In this document: positions 35,857 to 46,000 of the stretch, in pieces
Layout of the letters: each line of letters starts with the position of its first letter
Position numbering within the stretch: position 1 is the stretch's first letter
Source: Bacillota bacterium
GTDB lineage: Bacteria; Bacillota; Negativicutes; DSM-13327
Reading direction: 5' to 3'
Length of the DNA: 58,377 bases
Assembly: GCA_017889585.1 (NCBI GenBank)
Contig: JAGFZX010000020.1
Coordinates: forward strand, 1-58,377
Position numbers and translations under genes: made by a program
Notes under the pieces: generated by a model
Told to the model about the DNA's origin: nothing
What the model saw: the letters and a program-made list of their open reading frames with translations, nothing else
Databases searched by the model: none

Positions 35857-36813
35857 TTAATCTTTATTGCCAATCATTTTAAATACACTTTTTAATGCGT
35901 GCTGTTCAGCAAAGGCTGCTTGATATTCTTCTAAGGTATACACACCGCCAATCAACTCTTTCACGGAAACCAACTTTTTCTCCATTAATCGTAGAGCAGC
36001 ACCTATAGGACCGCAACGGGATCCTACCAAAGTAATCTCCTTTACTACCCATAAGGTTGGATCTAACAACGCCTGGTCGTTATAAGTGCTTTTCAGCACC
36101 ACCTTTCCCATAGGTTTTACTATTTTTTGTGCATAGCTTAGACCAGCCTGATTTCCTGTAGCATCTACTACTACATCAAAATAACTTTCATAGTCAACCT
36201 GAGAAATTAACTGAGCTCTCGCCCTGTTTTTCAGTAAAAATAGGGTTTTCTCACTCCTTCCTAGTATAGTTAAATCACAACCAGTAAGACTAAGCACCTG
36301 TCCTATCAGTTGTCCCAATTTGCCATTTCCCACAATGGCTACCTTATGGGTTGGCTTGATATGACACTGTTCGGTAATTTCCAGCGCAGCGGCCAGTGGT
36401 TCGGCAAACACCGCTTCTAAGTCTTCAACAGTATCAGGAACCAAATGCAGATTTGCTAGCGGTAAAGTAATATACTGGGCAAAGACCCCCTCTTTATTGG
36501 TAATACCCAGTACCCTGCGGTTTTCACAGTGGTTGCTATGGCCTTGACTACAGCGTTCGCATTCTCCGCAGCCCAGGTTAATTTTGCCAACTACGCGTTT
36601 ATTAATATACGCTGAATTCTCTGCATCTTCTACTATCCCTACAAACTCGTGCCCTAAAATCCCCTGAAATCCTTTATAACCTTTAATGATTTCTTTATCG
36701 GTATTACAGATGGCTCCATAATGGACTTTAATTAGAGCTTCGCCTTTTCCTCTCCTTGGCTGAGGATAATCCTCAATAAAGGTTAGTGCATCATCAAAAT
36801 ATAAACACTTCAT
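35857..36813 (-). CDS. Zinc-dependent alcohol dehydrogenase (MDR family)
   Basis: A 318-residue medium-chain dehydrogenase. Catalytic zinc ligands: Cys in ICNTD and His-Glu in GHEF. Structural zinc: the four cysteines of GCGECERCSQGHSNHC. The cofactor fold shows VAIVGNGKLGQ. It precedes the acetolactate decarboxylase gene by 25 bp, so a role in reducing acetoin to 2,3-butanediol is a fair inference, but the protein is shorter than typical butanediol dehydrogenases and other alcohols or aldehydes are possible. GAGGAG precedes the ATG at 36813. Confidence 0.85.
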   Translation of the reverse strand: MKCLYFDDALTFIEDYPQPRRGKGEALIKVHYGAICNTDKEIIKGYKGFQGILGHEFVGIVEDAENSAYINKRVVGKINLGCGECERCSQGHSNHCENRRVLGITNKEGVFAQYITLPLANLHLVPDTVEDLEAVFAEPLAAALEITEQCHIKPTHKVAIVGNGKLGQLIGQVLSLTGCDLTILGRSEKTLFLLKNRARAQLISQVDYESYFDVVVDATGNQAGLSYAQKIVKPMGKVVLKSTYNDQALLDPTLWVVKEITLVGSRCGPIGAALRLMEKKLVSVKELIGGVYTLEEYQAAFAEQHALKSVFKMIGNKD

Positions 36814-37034
36814 TTTTTCATCTCCTCTTACACATTTCTCACATTATCTACACTTTATGGATAATAACGGTTTTAAATATTATACCACTTTTATTCAATT
36901 ACCAATTTAAAAGTTGCGTAAAGAAAGGCCCAATAATAGCAAATCTCTCTTTTGCATTCATAATCTTTTAGAAATCTTTAGCTTTTCAACTAGGAAAATA
37001 TAGTATAATGAGGGTAAGCAGTAATACCAAGGTC

Positions 37035-37063
37035 TTGACGACCATTTGAATGTTGTCATTATA
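37035..37063 (+). promoter_or_regulatory. Candidate promoter of the C39-like gene
   Basis: TTGACG (37035-37040) and ATTATA (37058-37063) with 17-bp spacing, 75 bp before the ATG. The rest of the 36814-37137 gap shows nothing else. Confidence 0.4.
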
Positions 37064-37137
37064 AATACCGGTGTGCTGGGGAGATATCTAAAACAGTTTA
37101 TTGATGCTTTAAATAAAATATGAGGAGAAGTGATACT

Positions 37138-37932
37138 ATGAAAAAAAAGATGTATTTAGTATTTATTTGTGTTCTTCTAGGAATAAGTTTTGGTGCTGTA
37201 AATCTAGTCTTTGCGGCTAATCAAGATGCTGCTAGCAATATAGAAGAAAGTCATGTCATTCCTTATCCTGCTGACTACGTCATCAATAATGAGGGTGCAT
37301 CTTCCTATAATGGAATAGGCAATGTTAAGCCATCTCCCTACTATTCTTCGCTGGATTATTATAATCTAAAATCAACAAATACCTTAACGATTCTGTCAAC
37401 ATATAAAACATACCAACAATCCACAGAAATAACCTGCGGTCCCGCTGCCGCTTTAACCGTTCTGATTCATTTTGATAATACAAATTGGGATGAGCTTACA
37501 ATAGCTAAAATAATGGGTACGAAACCAGCAATAGGCACAGATACAAAAGGAATGGTTAAGTTTTTTAAACAAATTGGCTGGAATGTTACTTCTAGTTTAA
37601 CTACTACAAAAGATGGTACTACGTTTAAAACAGTGCAAGAGTTTAAAGCTTTTGTGCTATCCAATCTGAAAAATAATACCCCTATATTGGTTGAAAACAT
37701 TGATTGGGGCGGACACTGGAGAGTCATCATCGGCTATGATACGATGGGAACAGAAACAACCGCTGATGATGTTTTGATTTTGGCAGACTCTTATGATACA
37801 GCAGACCATTCTCAGGATGGTTATGTAGTTAATCCAGTAGAAAAATTCTATTACATGTGGTTTGATGCCCATATGCTTCCTAAAGGTCAACAGCAACAAC
37901 AATGGATCGTAGTAAAACCTCTTTTGTCTTAG
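37138..37932 (+). CDS. Secreted C39-like cysteine peptidase domain protein
   Basis: A 264-residue exported protein. The signal peptide ends about residue 26 (FGAVNLVFA). From ~100 it has a peptidase_C39_2-like fold: QQSTEITCGPAAALTVL with the catalytic cysteine, WGGHWRVIIGYD with the histidine, and VLILADSYD. Such proteins resemble the peptidase part of bacteriocin exporters, but here there is no transporter domain and no bacteriocin gene nearby, so the target is unknown. The ATG at 37138 follows GAGGAGAAGTG. A terminator follows. Confidence 0.82.
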   Translation: MKKKMYLVFICVLLGISFGAVNLVFAANQDAASNIEESHVIPYPADYVINNEGASSYNGIGNVKPSPYYSSLDYYNLKSTNTLTILSTYKTYQQSTEITCGPAAALTVLIHFDNTNWDELTIAKIMGTKPAIGTDTKGMVKFFKQIGWNVTSSLTTTKDGTTFKTVQEFKAFVLSNLKNNTPILVENIDWGGHWRVIIGYDTMGTETTADDVLILADSYDTADHSQDGYVVNPVEKFYYMWFDAHMLPKGQQQQQWIVVKPLLS

Positions 37933-37960
37933 CCAAACATTTTTTGTACATAGATATAGC

Positions 37961-38000
37961 AAAGACTCAGTTTGCAGTATTCTGATTGCTGAGTCTTTTT
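37961..38000 (+). terminator. Terminator of the C39-like gene
   Basis: A 10-bp outer stem AAAGACTCAG/CTGAGTCTTT with further inner pairing and a T run after it. Confidence 0.8.
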
Positions 38001-38242
38001 GTCTTACTGCATTTTTAATTAAAATTGCCTAATGCCTGAGTAATAAGGAATCTTTAAACAATATTTAACTTCCCTATACAGCAATTATGTTAGAATAATG
38101 TTGGCTAAAAAAATTAAAAATTTTTATCGGATCCAATAGAGAGATATTCGATTATGATACTTCATGTTGCGCGAATTGTTTATCCTAGTATGATCGTGAT
38201 CAAGGTTAGTTGTTTTTAATTGGCACATTCTCCAACAGCGAT

Positions 38243-38298
38243 CAACTTTATCCATTATTTATATCATTTGACAATTTTAACCATTAATGATAAAGTTG
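38243..38298 (+). promoter_or_regulatory. Promoter flanked by a 10-bp inverted repeat, upstream of the CoA-transferase
   Basis: TTGACA (38268-38273), 17 bp, TAAAGT (38291-38296). Arms CAACTTTATC (38243-38252) and GATAAAGTTG (38289-38298) bracket the -35 and cover the -10, as an operator pair would. About 340 bp lie between it and the gene. Confidence 0.45.
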
Positions 38299-38535
38299 TT
38301 CTAGTACCGTAAGTACAAAAATCTTACCAAAAGATTACTATGACATCTTATTTTAAGGCGAGGTGATTTTTAAAAAAGAATATGATTTATTTTACCTTCC
38401 CTGAGGACAATCACAATGGTAAATGATCTAACACTACTATAGATTATGGTATAAATTTGCATTTAAGAAACTGGTCACAATTGATTGGCCCAGCGGGCGG
38501 TCAAAAAGAAATAAAGGAGGGTAGAAAATCAGGCG

Positions 38536-38592
38536 GTGGAAAATGTGTTGAACGCTTTTAGTGAGACTATTGCCCAAATCCGAGTTGGTTGA
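38536..38592 (+). other. Tiny open frame after a strong ribosome site
   Basis: AAAGGAGG at 38513-38520 is followed by an open stretch (from a GTG at 38536) encoding about 18 residues, ENVLNAFSETIAQIRVG, ending 47 bp before the CoA-transferase start. It could be a leader peptide or a gene remnant. Confidence 0.2.
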
Positions 38593-38639
38593 CTGGTTTA
38601 GTACCTAGTAATTATTCAATATGGAGGGGAGCGATAAGT

Positions 38640-40208
38640 ATGACAAAAGTGATCACTGCAGCTCAAGCTGCGGAACTTTTTAAGGATGGCGATTATGTGG
38701 CGACATCTTCCTTTGGTCTTGCTGGTTGGGCCGAGGAAGTAGCACTGGCTGTTGAGGAACGGTTTTTAAAAACCGCAAAACCCCGTGATATTACCCATAT
38801 TCACGCCGGCGGCGCTGGTAACTTCCAGGGTCGGGGTGGCGGCGTCTGGGCCAAGGAAGGTCTGCAGAAAAGACTGATCATCTCCCATGCCGGTTCCGAG
38901 CCTCAATGCATGGAAATGATTAATGAGAACAAATGCGAGGCCTATAATTTCCCACTGGGCGTTATTCTTCAACTATACAATGATATTGCCAGAAGGGGAC
39001 CCGGCGTATTTTCCAAGGTGGGTCTGGGTACCTTTATTGATCCCCGCTTTGACGGCGGAAGGATGAATGAGCTGACCAAGAAAGCGGAAGATATTATTGA
39101 ACTTAAGGTGATTGATGGGGAAGAATGGCTGCATTATAAGAAGTTCCCGGTTAATGTTGCCATGATCCGCGCCACTACTGCCGATGAATATGGCAACCTG
39201 TCGGCGGAGAAAGAAAGCCTTTCGCTGGAACTGCTGGCTCTGGCCCAGGCGGCCAAGTCTTCTGGCGGTATCACCATCGCCCAGGTGGAATATTTGGCTG
39301 TGGGCAGCACCATTCATCCCAAGAAAATCAAAGTACCTGGTATTTATGTCGACTATGTCGTAGTCGCCGAAAAACCGCAGATGCAAACCATGGTAACCCA
39401 ATACAATCCCGCCTTCTCCGGCGATATCAGAGTTCCCGTGGGCAGCATTCCTCCGATGCCTCTGAACGAAGACAAAATTATCTGCCGCCGGGCGGCCATG
39501 GAAGTACGCGCAGGCGAGAGCTGCAATCTTGGTATCGGCATCCCGCAGGGCACCGCCAGCATTCTGGCTGAGGAAGGCTGCGCTTCAAAAGTGACCCTGA
39601 TTTCTGAGTCGGGAAGCATCGGCGGCGTACCTGGCGTAAGAGGGGATTTCGGCCACCATTACAACATCGAGTCCTCCACCAACCAAGACGCCCACTTCAA
39701 TTTCTATGACGGCGGCGGCCTTGATACCGCGATCTTCGGCCTAGGCGAGACTGATGCTGAAGGTAATGTCAACGCGAGTTTGCTTAACGGCAAAGTATTC
39801 GGCGTCGGCGGCTTTCTCAATGTTGCCTGCAACGCCAAAAAGACCATCATTGCTGGCACTTTCTCCGCCGGCGGCCTCAAGATCAAGACCGGCGACGGTA
39901 AACTGACAATTGAGAAAGAAGGCCGGTTCAAGAAGTTCCTTAACAAGGTAATTCAAATTTCCTTCGCCGGGAAAGTTGCGGTACGCAGCGGCGTAGAACT
40001 CCTATTTATTACCGAGCGGGCCGTCTTTAGACTCAAGGAAGAAGGTATGATTTTGGCCGAAATTGCCCCGGGTATCGACCTGCAGAAGGACGTTCTGGAT
40101 CTGATGGAATTCAAGCCGATTATCCCTCCAGACCTCAAGACAATGCCAGAAGGCATCTTCAAGCCGGTCTGGGGCGAAGGCGAACTGAAGAAAATAGTCG
40201 AAGGTTAA
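38640..40208 (+). CDS. Acyl-CoA:acetate/propionate CoA-transferase (Pct/YdiF-like)
   Basis: A 522-residue fused CoA-transferase (both halves in one chain), moving CoA between short fatty acids such as acetate, propionate, butyrate or lactate. The catalytic glutamate lies in LISESGSIGG (about residue 325), and the glycine-rich GIGIPQGTAS precedes it. The ATG at 38640 follows GGAGGGGAGCG. The gene is clearly richer in G and C than its neighbours, most of all in third codon positions, which suggests recent transfer or strong selection for high expression. Its promoter lies 340 bp upstream and a terminator follows. Confidence 0.92.
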   Translation: MTKVITAAQAAELFKDGDYVATSSFGLAGWAEEVALAVEERFLKTAKPRDITHIHAGGAGNFQGRGGGVWAKEGLQKRLIISHAGSEPQCMEMINENKCEAYNFPLGVILQLYNDIARRGPGVFSKVGLGTFIDPRFDGGRMNELTKKAEDIIELKVIDGEEWLHYKKFPVNVAMIRATTADEYGNLSAEKESLSLELLALAQAAKSSGGITIAQVEYLAVGSTIHPKKIKVPGIYVDYVVVAEKPQMQTMVTQYNPAFSGDIRVPVGSIPPMPLNEDKIICRRAAMEVRAGESCNLGIGIPQGTASILAEEGCASKVTLISESGSIGGVPGVRGDFGHHYNIESSTNQDAHFNFYDGGGLDTAIFGLGETDAEGNVNASLLNGKVFGVGGFLNVACNAKKTIIAGTFSAGGLKIKTGDGKLTIEKEGRFKKFLNKVIQISFAGKVAVRSGVELLFITERAVFRLKEEGMILAEIAPGIDLQKDVLDLMEFKPIIPPDLKTMPEGIFKPVWGEGELKKIVEG

Positions 40209-40235
40209 TCTTTCCGGTATATTGCCCCAAATTAT

Positions 40236-40280
40236 GGCCTAGGATAGAGGAGCGCAAGCGCCTATTTTCCTAGGCCTTTT
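40236..40280 (+). terminator. Terminator of the CoA-transferase gene
   Basis: GGCCTAGGA (40236-40244) pairs with TCCTAGGCC (40268-40276), with a GCGC inner hairpin and a T run. Confidence 0.85.
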
Positions 40281-40438
40281 TCCTTCTGCAAACTTAAATA
40301 TTTCCGCTAAGCGTCGCGATGTCAAATTTTCAGTTGTGGTGTAACCAATCAATAAATTAACAATAATTGCAAGCCTCTCACCAACCTGAAAATTGCATAA
40401 GCAACTACACCATAAGTTTATTTAAAAACACAACTTCA

Positions 40439-40474
40439 GAAAGGGCAGATTGAAATTATTCAACCTGCCCTTTC
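40439..40474 (-). terminator. Terminator beyond the MscS gene
   Basis: GAAAGGGCAG (40439-40448) pairs with CTGCCCTTTC (40465-40474) with inner TTGAA/TTCAA pairing, about 85 bp after the MscS stop. Confidence 0.7.
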
Positions 40475-40557
40475 CAAATCATATTCATTATTTCAATTCC
40501 ACAAATTGTTTTCTCGGCAATTGAAAAACTGTCAAATCCAAGCATTGACTTGACCTT

Positions 40558-41586
40558 TTATTTCGGGAGCGAAATTGTTATTCCTTCCTGTTGGTAACGT
40601 ACATAAATTTTCTTAATGAATTCGTGGCGAATGAAGTGCTGATCCGTCACACTCTTTACACGCAGGGTAACATTGAAGTTAATACTGGACTCGGCAAAAC
40701 TGCTGTACCGGATAAACGGATCAAAACTTTTGACCCCCCCCTCGGTTTCTTGCAGAATTTCTTTTGCAACAGTGGCAGTAACTTGTTCCACATGATCCAA
40801 ATCACTTCCATAACTGACTCCTATGGGGATGGAGATAGAACATTCAGCAAACGGCTGTGCATAATTGGTGATTATAGATGAAGCAATTTTTCTGTTGGGA
40901 ACGACCACCATGTTCTCAGTGGGAGTTTTTATTGTGGTATTGCGCCAGTTCATATCCACTACATGCCCCTCTTCGCCGGTTGACATTTTAACGAAGTCAC
41001 CCATCTTGATTTGTTTGGAAACCAGAATGTTGATGCCGGAAAATAAATTCGCCAAAGTGTCCTGAAGTGCTAAAGCGGTAGCCAAGCCGCCAACGCCTAA
41101 AGCGGTGATCAACGGCGAGATCGAAACTCCGAAAGATTCAAGCAAAACCAATATGCCGATGGCGTAAACGGTTAGATCGATTGTTGTAGCTAAGATCGAA
41201 GTTGAAGCGAAGTTTTTGGATGTTTTTCCGAGTTTATGTTTAAGATAGCCGGAGCCCATATGCGCGACCATGAGGGTCAGGGATAGAATGACAAGAGAGT
41301 GGAACAGCCTTTGGACAAATAGTAGCGCCCGCGGCGGAATTGTCAAGATTTCCATAGCTGCATAGAGGCCAATAAGAATACCCAACAACGTAGGTATTCC
41401 CCTAAATATTTGTCGCAGCAGGACATAAGAGATATTTGTTTTTCCTGCGATTATATTGAGCAATTTAGAAAATACCAATCGAAGTATGATGATGCCTAAC
41501 GCTAAACTAATAAGGTAAACTACCAAATGCGTTTTAAAGCCGCCGTTTATTATTCGGTTTCCTATTTCAGTTAAAAATTCAAGCAT
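40558..41586 (-). CDS. MscS family mechanosensitive channel
   Basis: A 342-residue small-conductance channel protein. Four or five helices fill the first 180 residues; the pore helix reads ALGVGGLATALALQDTLANLFSG with the expected glycine/alanine packing. The beta domain that follows has GHVVDMNWRNTTIKTPTENMVVVPN, then the alpha/beta domain. It should release solutes when turgor rises. GGGAGAAAAG precedes the ATG. Monocistronic. Confidence 0.92.
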   Translation of the reverse strand: MLEFLTEIGNRIINGGFKTHLVVYLISLALGIIILRLVFSKLLNIIAGKTNISYVLLRQIFRGIPTLLGILIGLYAAMEILTIPPRALLFVQRLFHSLVILSLTLMVAHMGSGYLKHKLGKTSKNFASTSILATTIDLTVYAIGILVLLESFGVSISPLITALGVGGLATALALQDTLANLFSGINILVSKQIKMGDFVKMSTGEEGHVVDMNWRNTTIKTPTENMVVVPNRKIASSIITNYAQPFAECSISIPIGVSYGSDLDHVEQVTATVAKEILQETEGGVKSFDPFIRYSSFAESSINFNVTLRVKSVTDQHFIRHEFIKKIYVRYQQEGITISLPK

Positions 41587-41924
41587 TCTTTTCTCCCATA
41601 ATATAGAAAAAATATTTTAGTTAATATATATTATTTCGCTAACTACCCCTTTTCTCCCTGCCATTGCATGTTCTCATTATCCTGGAAATTTAAACATAAT
41701 CAAAAGGAGTTCTTAAAAATGCACCTATTTATTAGAGTGTTTTAGTCACTATATCCATAAGAATGAAATACCTCAAAATAGACTTCTTCATTTTATATCT
41801 CCCTTTTTCTTCGCATTAAAAACCAAGAACACGAGTCAATCGTGTTTATAATTGGAATAGTTATATATTACCCTACAATTTTTTGAGTTTTTTTATAACA
41901 ACAATGTAATCACTACAATTGGCT

Positions 41925-41956
41925 AAGTCCCATTATTGTCGGCAATTATGGGACTT
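41925..41956. repeat. Hairpin-forming inverted repeat
   Basis: AAGTCCCAT (41925-41933) pairs with ATGGGACTT (41948-41956), with inner ATTG/CAAT pairing. No T run follows the stem on either strand, so it is probably not a terminator. The rest of the 41587-42012 gap is AT-rich and empty as far as I can see. Confidence 0.5.
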
Positions 41957-42012
41957 AAAAAAATTATATATCTATCATGTTGAATAAAAGCAATAGCTTA
42001 ATCAACATCCTA

Positions 42013-42933
42013 TTATGGTAAATTCCCTATATCACAATTTTTAGAATCCCTAAACGCCTTAATCAGAGCATGTACAATCATTTTTTCGGCCTCTTCATAG
42101 TCTCCCGTACGATTAATCGTAAATGAGTGAGTATTGTTGAAAAACCGTTTTGCTGTAACCTCAACTCCCGCTTTTATGAGCATTTCCGCATATTTTTCAG
42201 CTTCATCACACAAGCTGTCCTGATCTGCTGTAATGATTAAGGCCGGTGGCTGTCCTTTTAGTTGCTCCTGCGATGCAAGCACTGGAGATGCTAGTGGATT
42301 AGTCCTGTCCTCAATTCTGATATACATGTCAGTGTAAATTTTGGCTTTTTCATGTGGTATCGCGCTTCCTGGGATATTTTTCTTAGTCGCCGGGTCGCTA
42401 AAAAGATCAAGAGGCGGATAGTCCATTATTTGGCATACAACTGAAAATTCTTTACTTTCGTTCGCCATCAAAACAACTCCTGCCGCTAGTGCCCCTCCTG
42501 CACTGTGCCCGCCCACAGCGATCCTGTTTTTATCGATTCCAAGCCCTTCATAATTTAAATAAGCCCATTTTACAACGTCGTAACATTCATGCAACGCATA
42601 CGGAAACATGTATTCCGGCGCTAATTTATAATCTATATCGATAACGGCGCAGCCTACAGCATTGACAATTTTTCTGCAAAAAAGTTCATCTCTTCCATAG
42701 CGCCCTTTAATGAATCCGCCACCATGCATATTTATGAACAACGGATATGGCGCTGTAATATCGTTAGGGGTAAATAGATAGATTTTGGCATCTCCTACTC
42801 TCGTTTTAACAAATATCTCCTTTATCTCCTTTACAGGATATTGCTCCAAAACATCAGGGGCGATAGGATTATAAGTATCCTTTTCTCTTATTGCATATGC
42901 TATTTTCAATCTTTCTTTCATGGAAAGTTCCAT
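42013..42933 (-). CDS. Alpha/beta hydrolase, acetyl esterase (HSL family)
   Basis: A 306-residue carboxylesterase. The oxyanion motif is MHGGGF, the nucleophile elbow GHSAGG, and the acid and base are in ITADQDSLCDEA and NNTHSF. This is the hormone-sensitive-lipase family layout, acting on short-chain esters. No signal peptide is seen. The ATG at 42933 follows GAAGG; an upstream ATG at 42954 would bury it. It sits 68 bp after the large GGDEF-EAL gene on the same strand, without a clear terminator between them. Confidence 0.88.
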   Translation of the reverse strand: MELSMKERLKIAYAIREKDTYNPIAPDVLEQYPVKEIKEIFVKTRVGDAKIYLFTPNDITAPYPLFINMHGGGFIKGRYGRDELFCRKIVNAVGCAVIDIDYKLAPEYMFPYALHECYDVVKWAYLNYEGLGIDKNRIAVGGHSAGGALAAGVVLMANESKEFSVVCQIMDYPPLDLFSDPATKKNIPGSAIPHEKAKIYTDMYIRIEDRTNPLASPVLASQEQLKGQPPALIITADQDSLCDEAEKYAEMLIKAGVEVTAKRFFNNTHSFTINRTGDYEEAEKMIVHALIKAFRDSKNCDIGNLP

Positions 42934-43001
42934 TTTATTACCTTCTTTTTCCATCCATTAATATTTACAATCATACGCTACTAGGGATATATTGTAGACT
43001 A

Positions 43002-46000
43002 TTACCACACCGATCCCGCTAATAGCTTGACGGCATCTTCTTCGGAAACAGGTTTGCTAAAAAGAAATCCTTGAATATAGTCGCACCTGCAATCCACCAG
43101 TTTTACCAACTGCTCTTTTGTTTCCACTCCCTCAGCGACTATGTCTATTCCCAACGTGTGCCCTAAATTAATAATTGAGTTTACGAGCTGCAATTGCATT
43201 TCATCGAATGCAATTTTATCGATAAAAGATTTATCGATTTTCAAGCTATTTACTGGTAAGCTTCTTAAATATGTCAATGAGGAAAAACCTGTACCAAAAT
43301 CATCGAGCGTAAGGCTGATCCCATACTCTTGCAGTTGCTTGAGTTTATATATGCTATCCTCCAAGGAATCAATAAACACGTTTTCAGTGACTTCAATTTC
43401 GATCTGCTTTGGATGAACGCCATTGGATTCAATAGTATCCCGAACCATAGAAACAAAATGTTCATCCTTAATCTGTCTTGGTGATATATTGACCGCCACG
43501 CGAACGTCCTTCATATCCATATCAGCCAGTCTTTTTGCAAAACGACAGGCTTCCTGAAAAACCCATTGACCAATTTGAACAATAAGTCTGCTTCTTTCCG
43601 CAAGTGGAATGAACCGTGCCGGAGACACAAGGCCATGTTCAGGACTATTCCAACGTAGCAATGCTTCAACTCCGGCGATACGCTCACCGTCTGTTGTCAG
43701 TTGAGGTTGATAATGCAGAAAGAATTCTCCCTTTACCACTGCCCGGCGCAAGCCGTTTAACAGCGTCATATCTTCGAAAGTTCTTTGTAGTAAGACAGGT
43801 TCAAAAAAATTCCAACAGTTTCTGCCAGCTTCTTTGGCTGCATACATGGCGGCATCTGCCTTCTTTAGAATTTCTTCTGGCATATCGCCGTGTTCTGGAT
43901 AAAGGACTACTCCAATGCTTGCAGACATCTGCATTTGCGCTTCTACTAAATCGTATTCCTGGCAAAGTTGCTGCAGTGCCCTATTCGCGATTTGCGATGC
44001 TTTTTCTCGAGTTGCGTCGCCAGAGACGATAACGATAAACTCATCACCACTGATGCGGGATACGAAAGCCCTGTCATCAAATGCAAAGCTAAGGTATTTT
44101 CCAGCTTTAATAATCACTTTGTCTCCGGCTGAATGACCAAAAGTATCGTTTATGGCTTTGAGGTCATCCATATCGATAAAAAGCAAGACACCTTCTACTT
44201 CGCCACGGCGGGCCTTGCTCAATTCCTCCTCAAGTCGCAAGTTCAAGCTTAACCGATTGGGCAAGCCGGTCAAGATGTCGTAAAAAGCCATATGACGGAT
44301 TTTCTCCTGAATATACGCCCGTTCCATAGCAAAAAACGCCAGGTCGGCAAACTGTCGCAAGACCTCCACATCTTCTTGATCAATTTCATGTATTTCATCT
44401 ATCCAGGTCGCCGCAAGAATTCCTTTAACTTTTTCCTCCTGTTTAAGTGGAACCAAAATCATACTCGATACAATAGGAGGTCCTTCGTTTTCCTTCAGGT
44501 GTATATACCACTTGCAATCCTCCGTATATAAAACTTCGCCTGTTTCGTAGACCCGCTTAAGCAGTCCATCTTCTGCAGAAATTTGATCATTTATTAATCC
44601 CTCATAAATTCCTATTCCATGATGAATTATAAAATGAGTCCCACCTTCATTGTACATACCAATAAAACCACACGTTGCCTTAACCAACTGAATGGCATTA
44701 CGCAAAACCGTTTCAGCGAGATGTTCAACCTCGTCGCTGGGACGTGTCAAAAGACTGGTAGTAGCCCGATATTGCCGTTCACGCAACAAAAGTTTATCTT
44801 CTGTTTGGCGTCTGATATGATTTTCTTCATAAAGGCAATGATTTGCAGCTTCTAATTCTTCATTCATCGCAGTCATTTCTTCGTTTATAGCTGTAAGTTC
44901 CTCGTTAGCCGCAAATAGTTCCTGGGTTCTTTCCTCCACCTTGTGTTCCAAATCATCATGAGCTCGTCTTAACGCTTTCTCAACCTGCTTTTGCTCGGTA
45001 ATATCATGCCAAATAAACACGGAATAAAGTTCATCACCAATTTCGATCACATCTGCAGAAAAAATTCCTATTCGCACTTCGCCGTTTCTTGCATGCCAAA
45101 AAGTCTCAACATTGTATATTACGCCCCCCGGCCTCAACGACGTATAAACCTTGCGCTCTTCTTTGTTTACCCACAAACCGAATTCGTCGGATGTATGGCC
45201 AATCACGTCTTCTCGGCTGTAGCCTAGAATCTTAAAAAAGGCATCATTAGCTTCAATAAATTGCCTGTTATCTAGATTCACAATACCTATCGCGTCAGCG
45301 ACATGCCGAAAGGCTTTGAAATATTTCTCTTCTGGTCGGGCAAATCTGGTGCTGATAAGAATTATTACAAATGCACCAAATATAATACAACCAACAGCTG
45401 CAAGGCTTAAGATTGTGTTTAACTTAGTAACCTCGCGGGTTACTTCAGTTTCCGGAGCAGAAACTGCCACAAACCATCGTGGGTCCCCCTGCAGGCTAAT
45501 TGGCGTAAATACTGTAAAAATAGAACCAAGTGAAGTGTTATATGTTCCCTGGATTTGTTCGCCACTACTAACAGCTGTTTTAAATAACGCAATAAGACGG
45601 TCATCCATTTCGGATAGCTCGTTTACTACCACCGGATCCGTCTTTTTTTCGGTAAGGTTTAATCCGTTTAATTCAGGCTTTTGAGCATGGGCAATAATCA
45701 CGCCGGATTTGTCGACAATGAATCCATAACCACTGTCCATAAAATTTATACCGTTGACCATATCATTTAAACTGTCAAGAGGCATCGTCGCTTGTATTAC
45801 TGCGATCACTTTCCCATGTACTATTACCGGCACAGCAATTGCAAGGGATATTCTTCCCGATCCCCTTGAAATAAGAGGTTCCGAAATTGTCATTTTTTTT
45901 GTTTGAATGGCTTTTTGATAGTATTCCCGATCTCCCAAATATGCCGTATCGCCCTGAGCGCGGATCATATTTCCGTTTAAATCGCCATAGTTAATGCCTG

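Noticed and set aside
38973..39946. Several antisense frames in the CoA-transferase gene
   Set aside because: High GC makes stops rare on the opposite strand; the products are low-complexity and have no ribosome sites.
41925..41956. Terminator of the esterase gene
   Set aside because: The stem is good, but no T run follows it on the minus strand and an A run follows on the plus strand; listed only as an inverted repeat.
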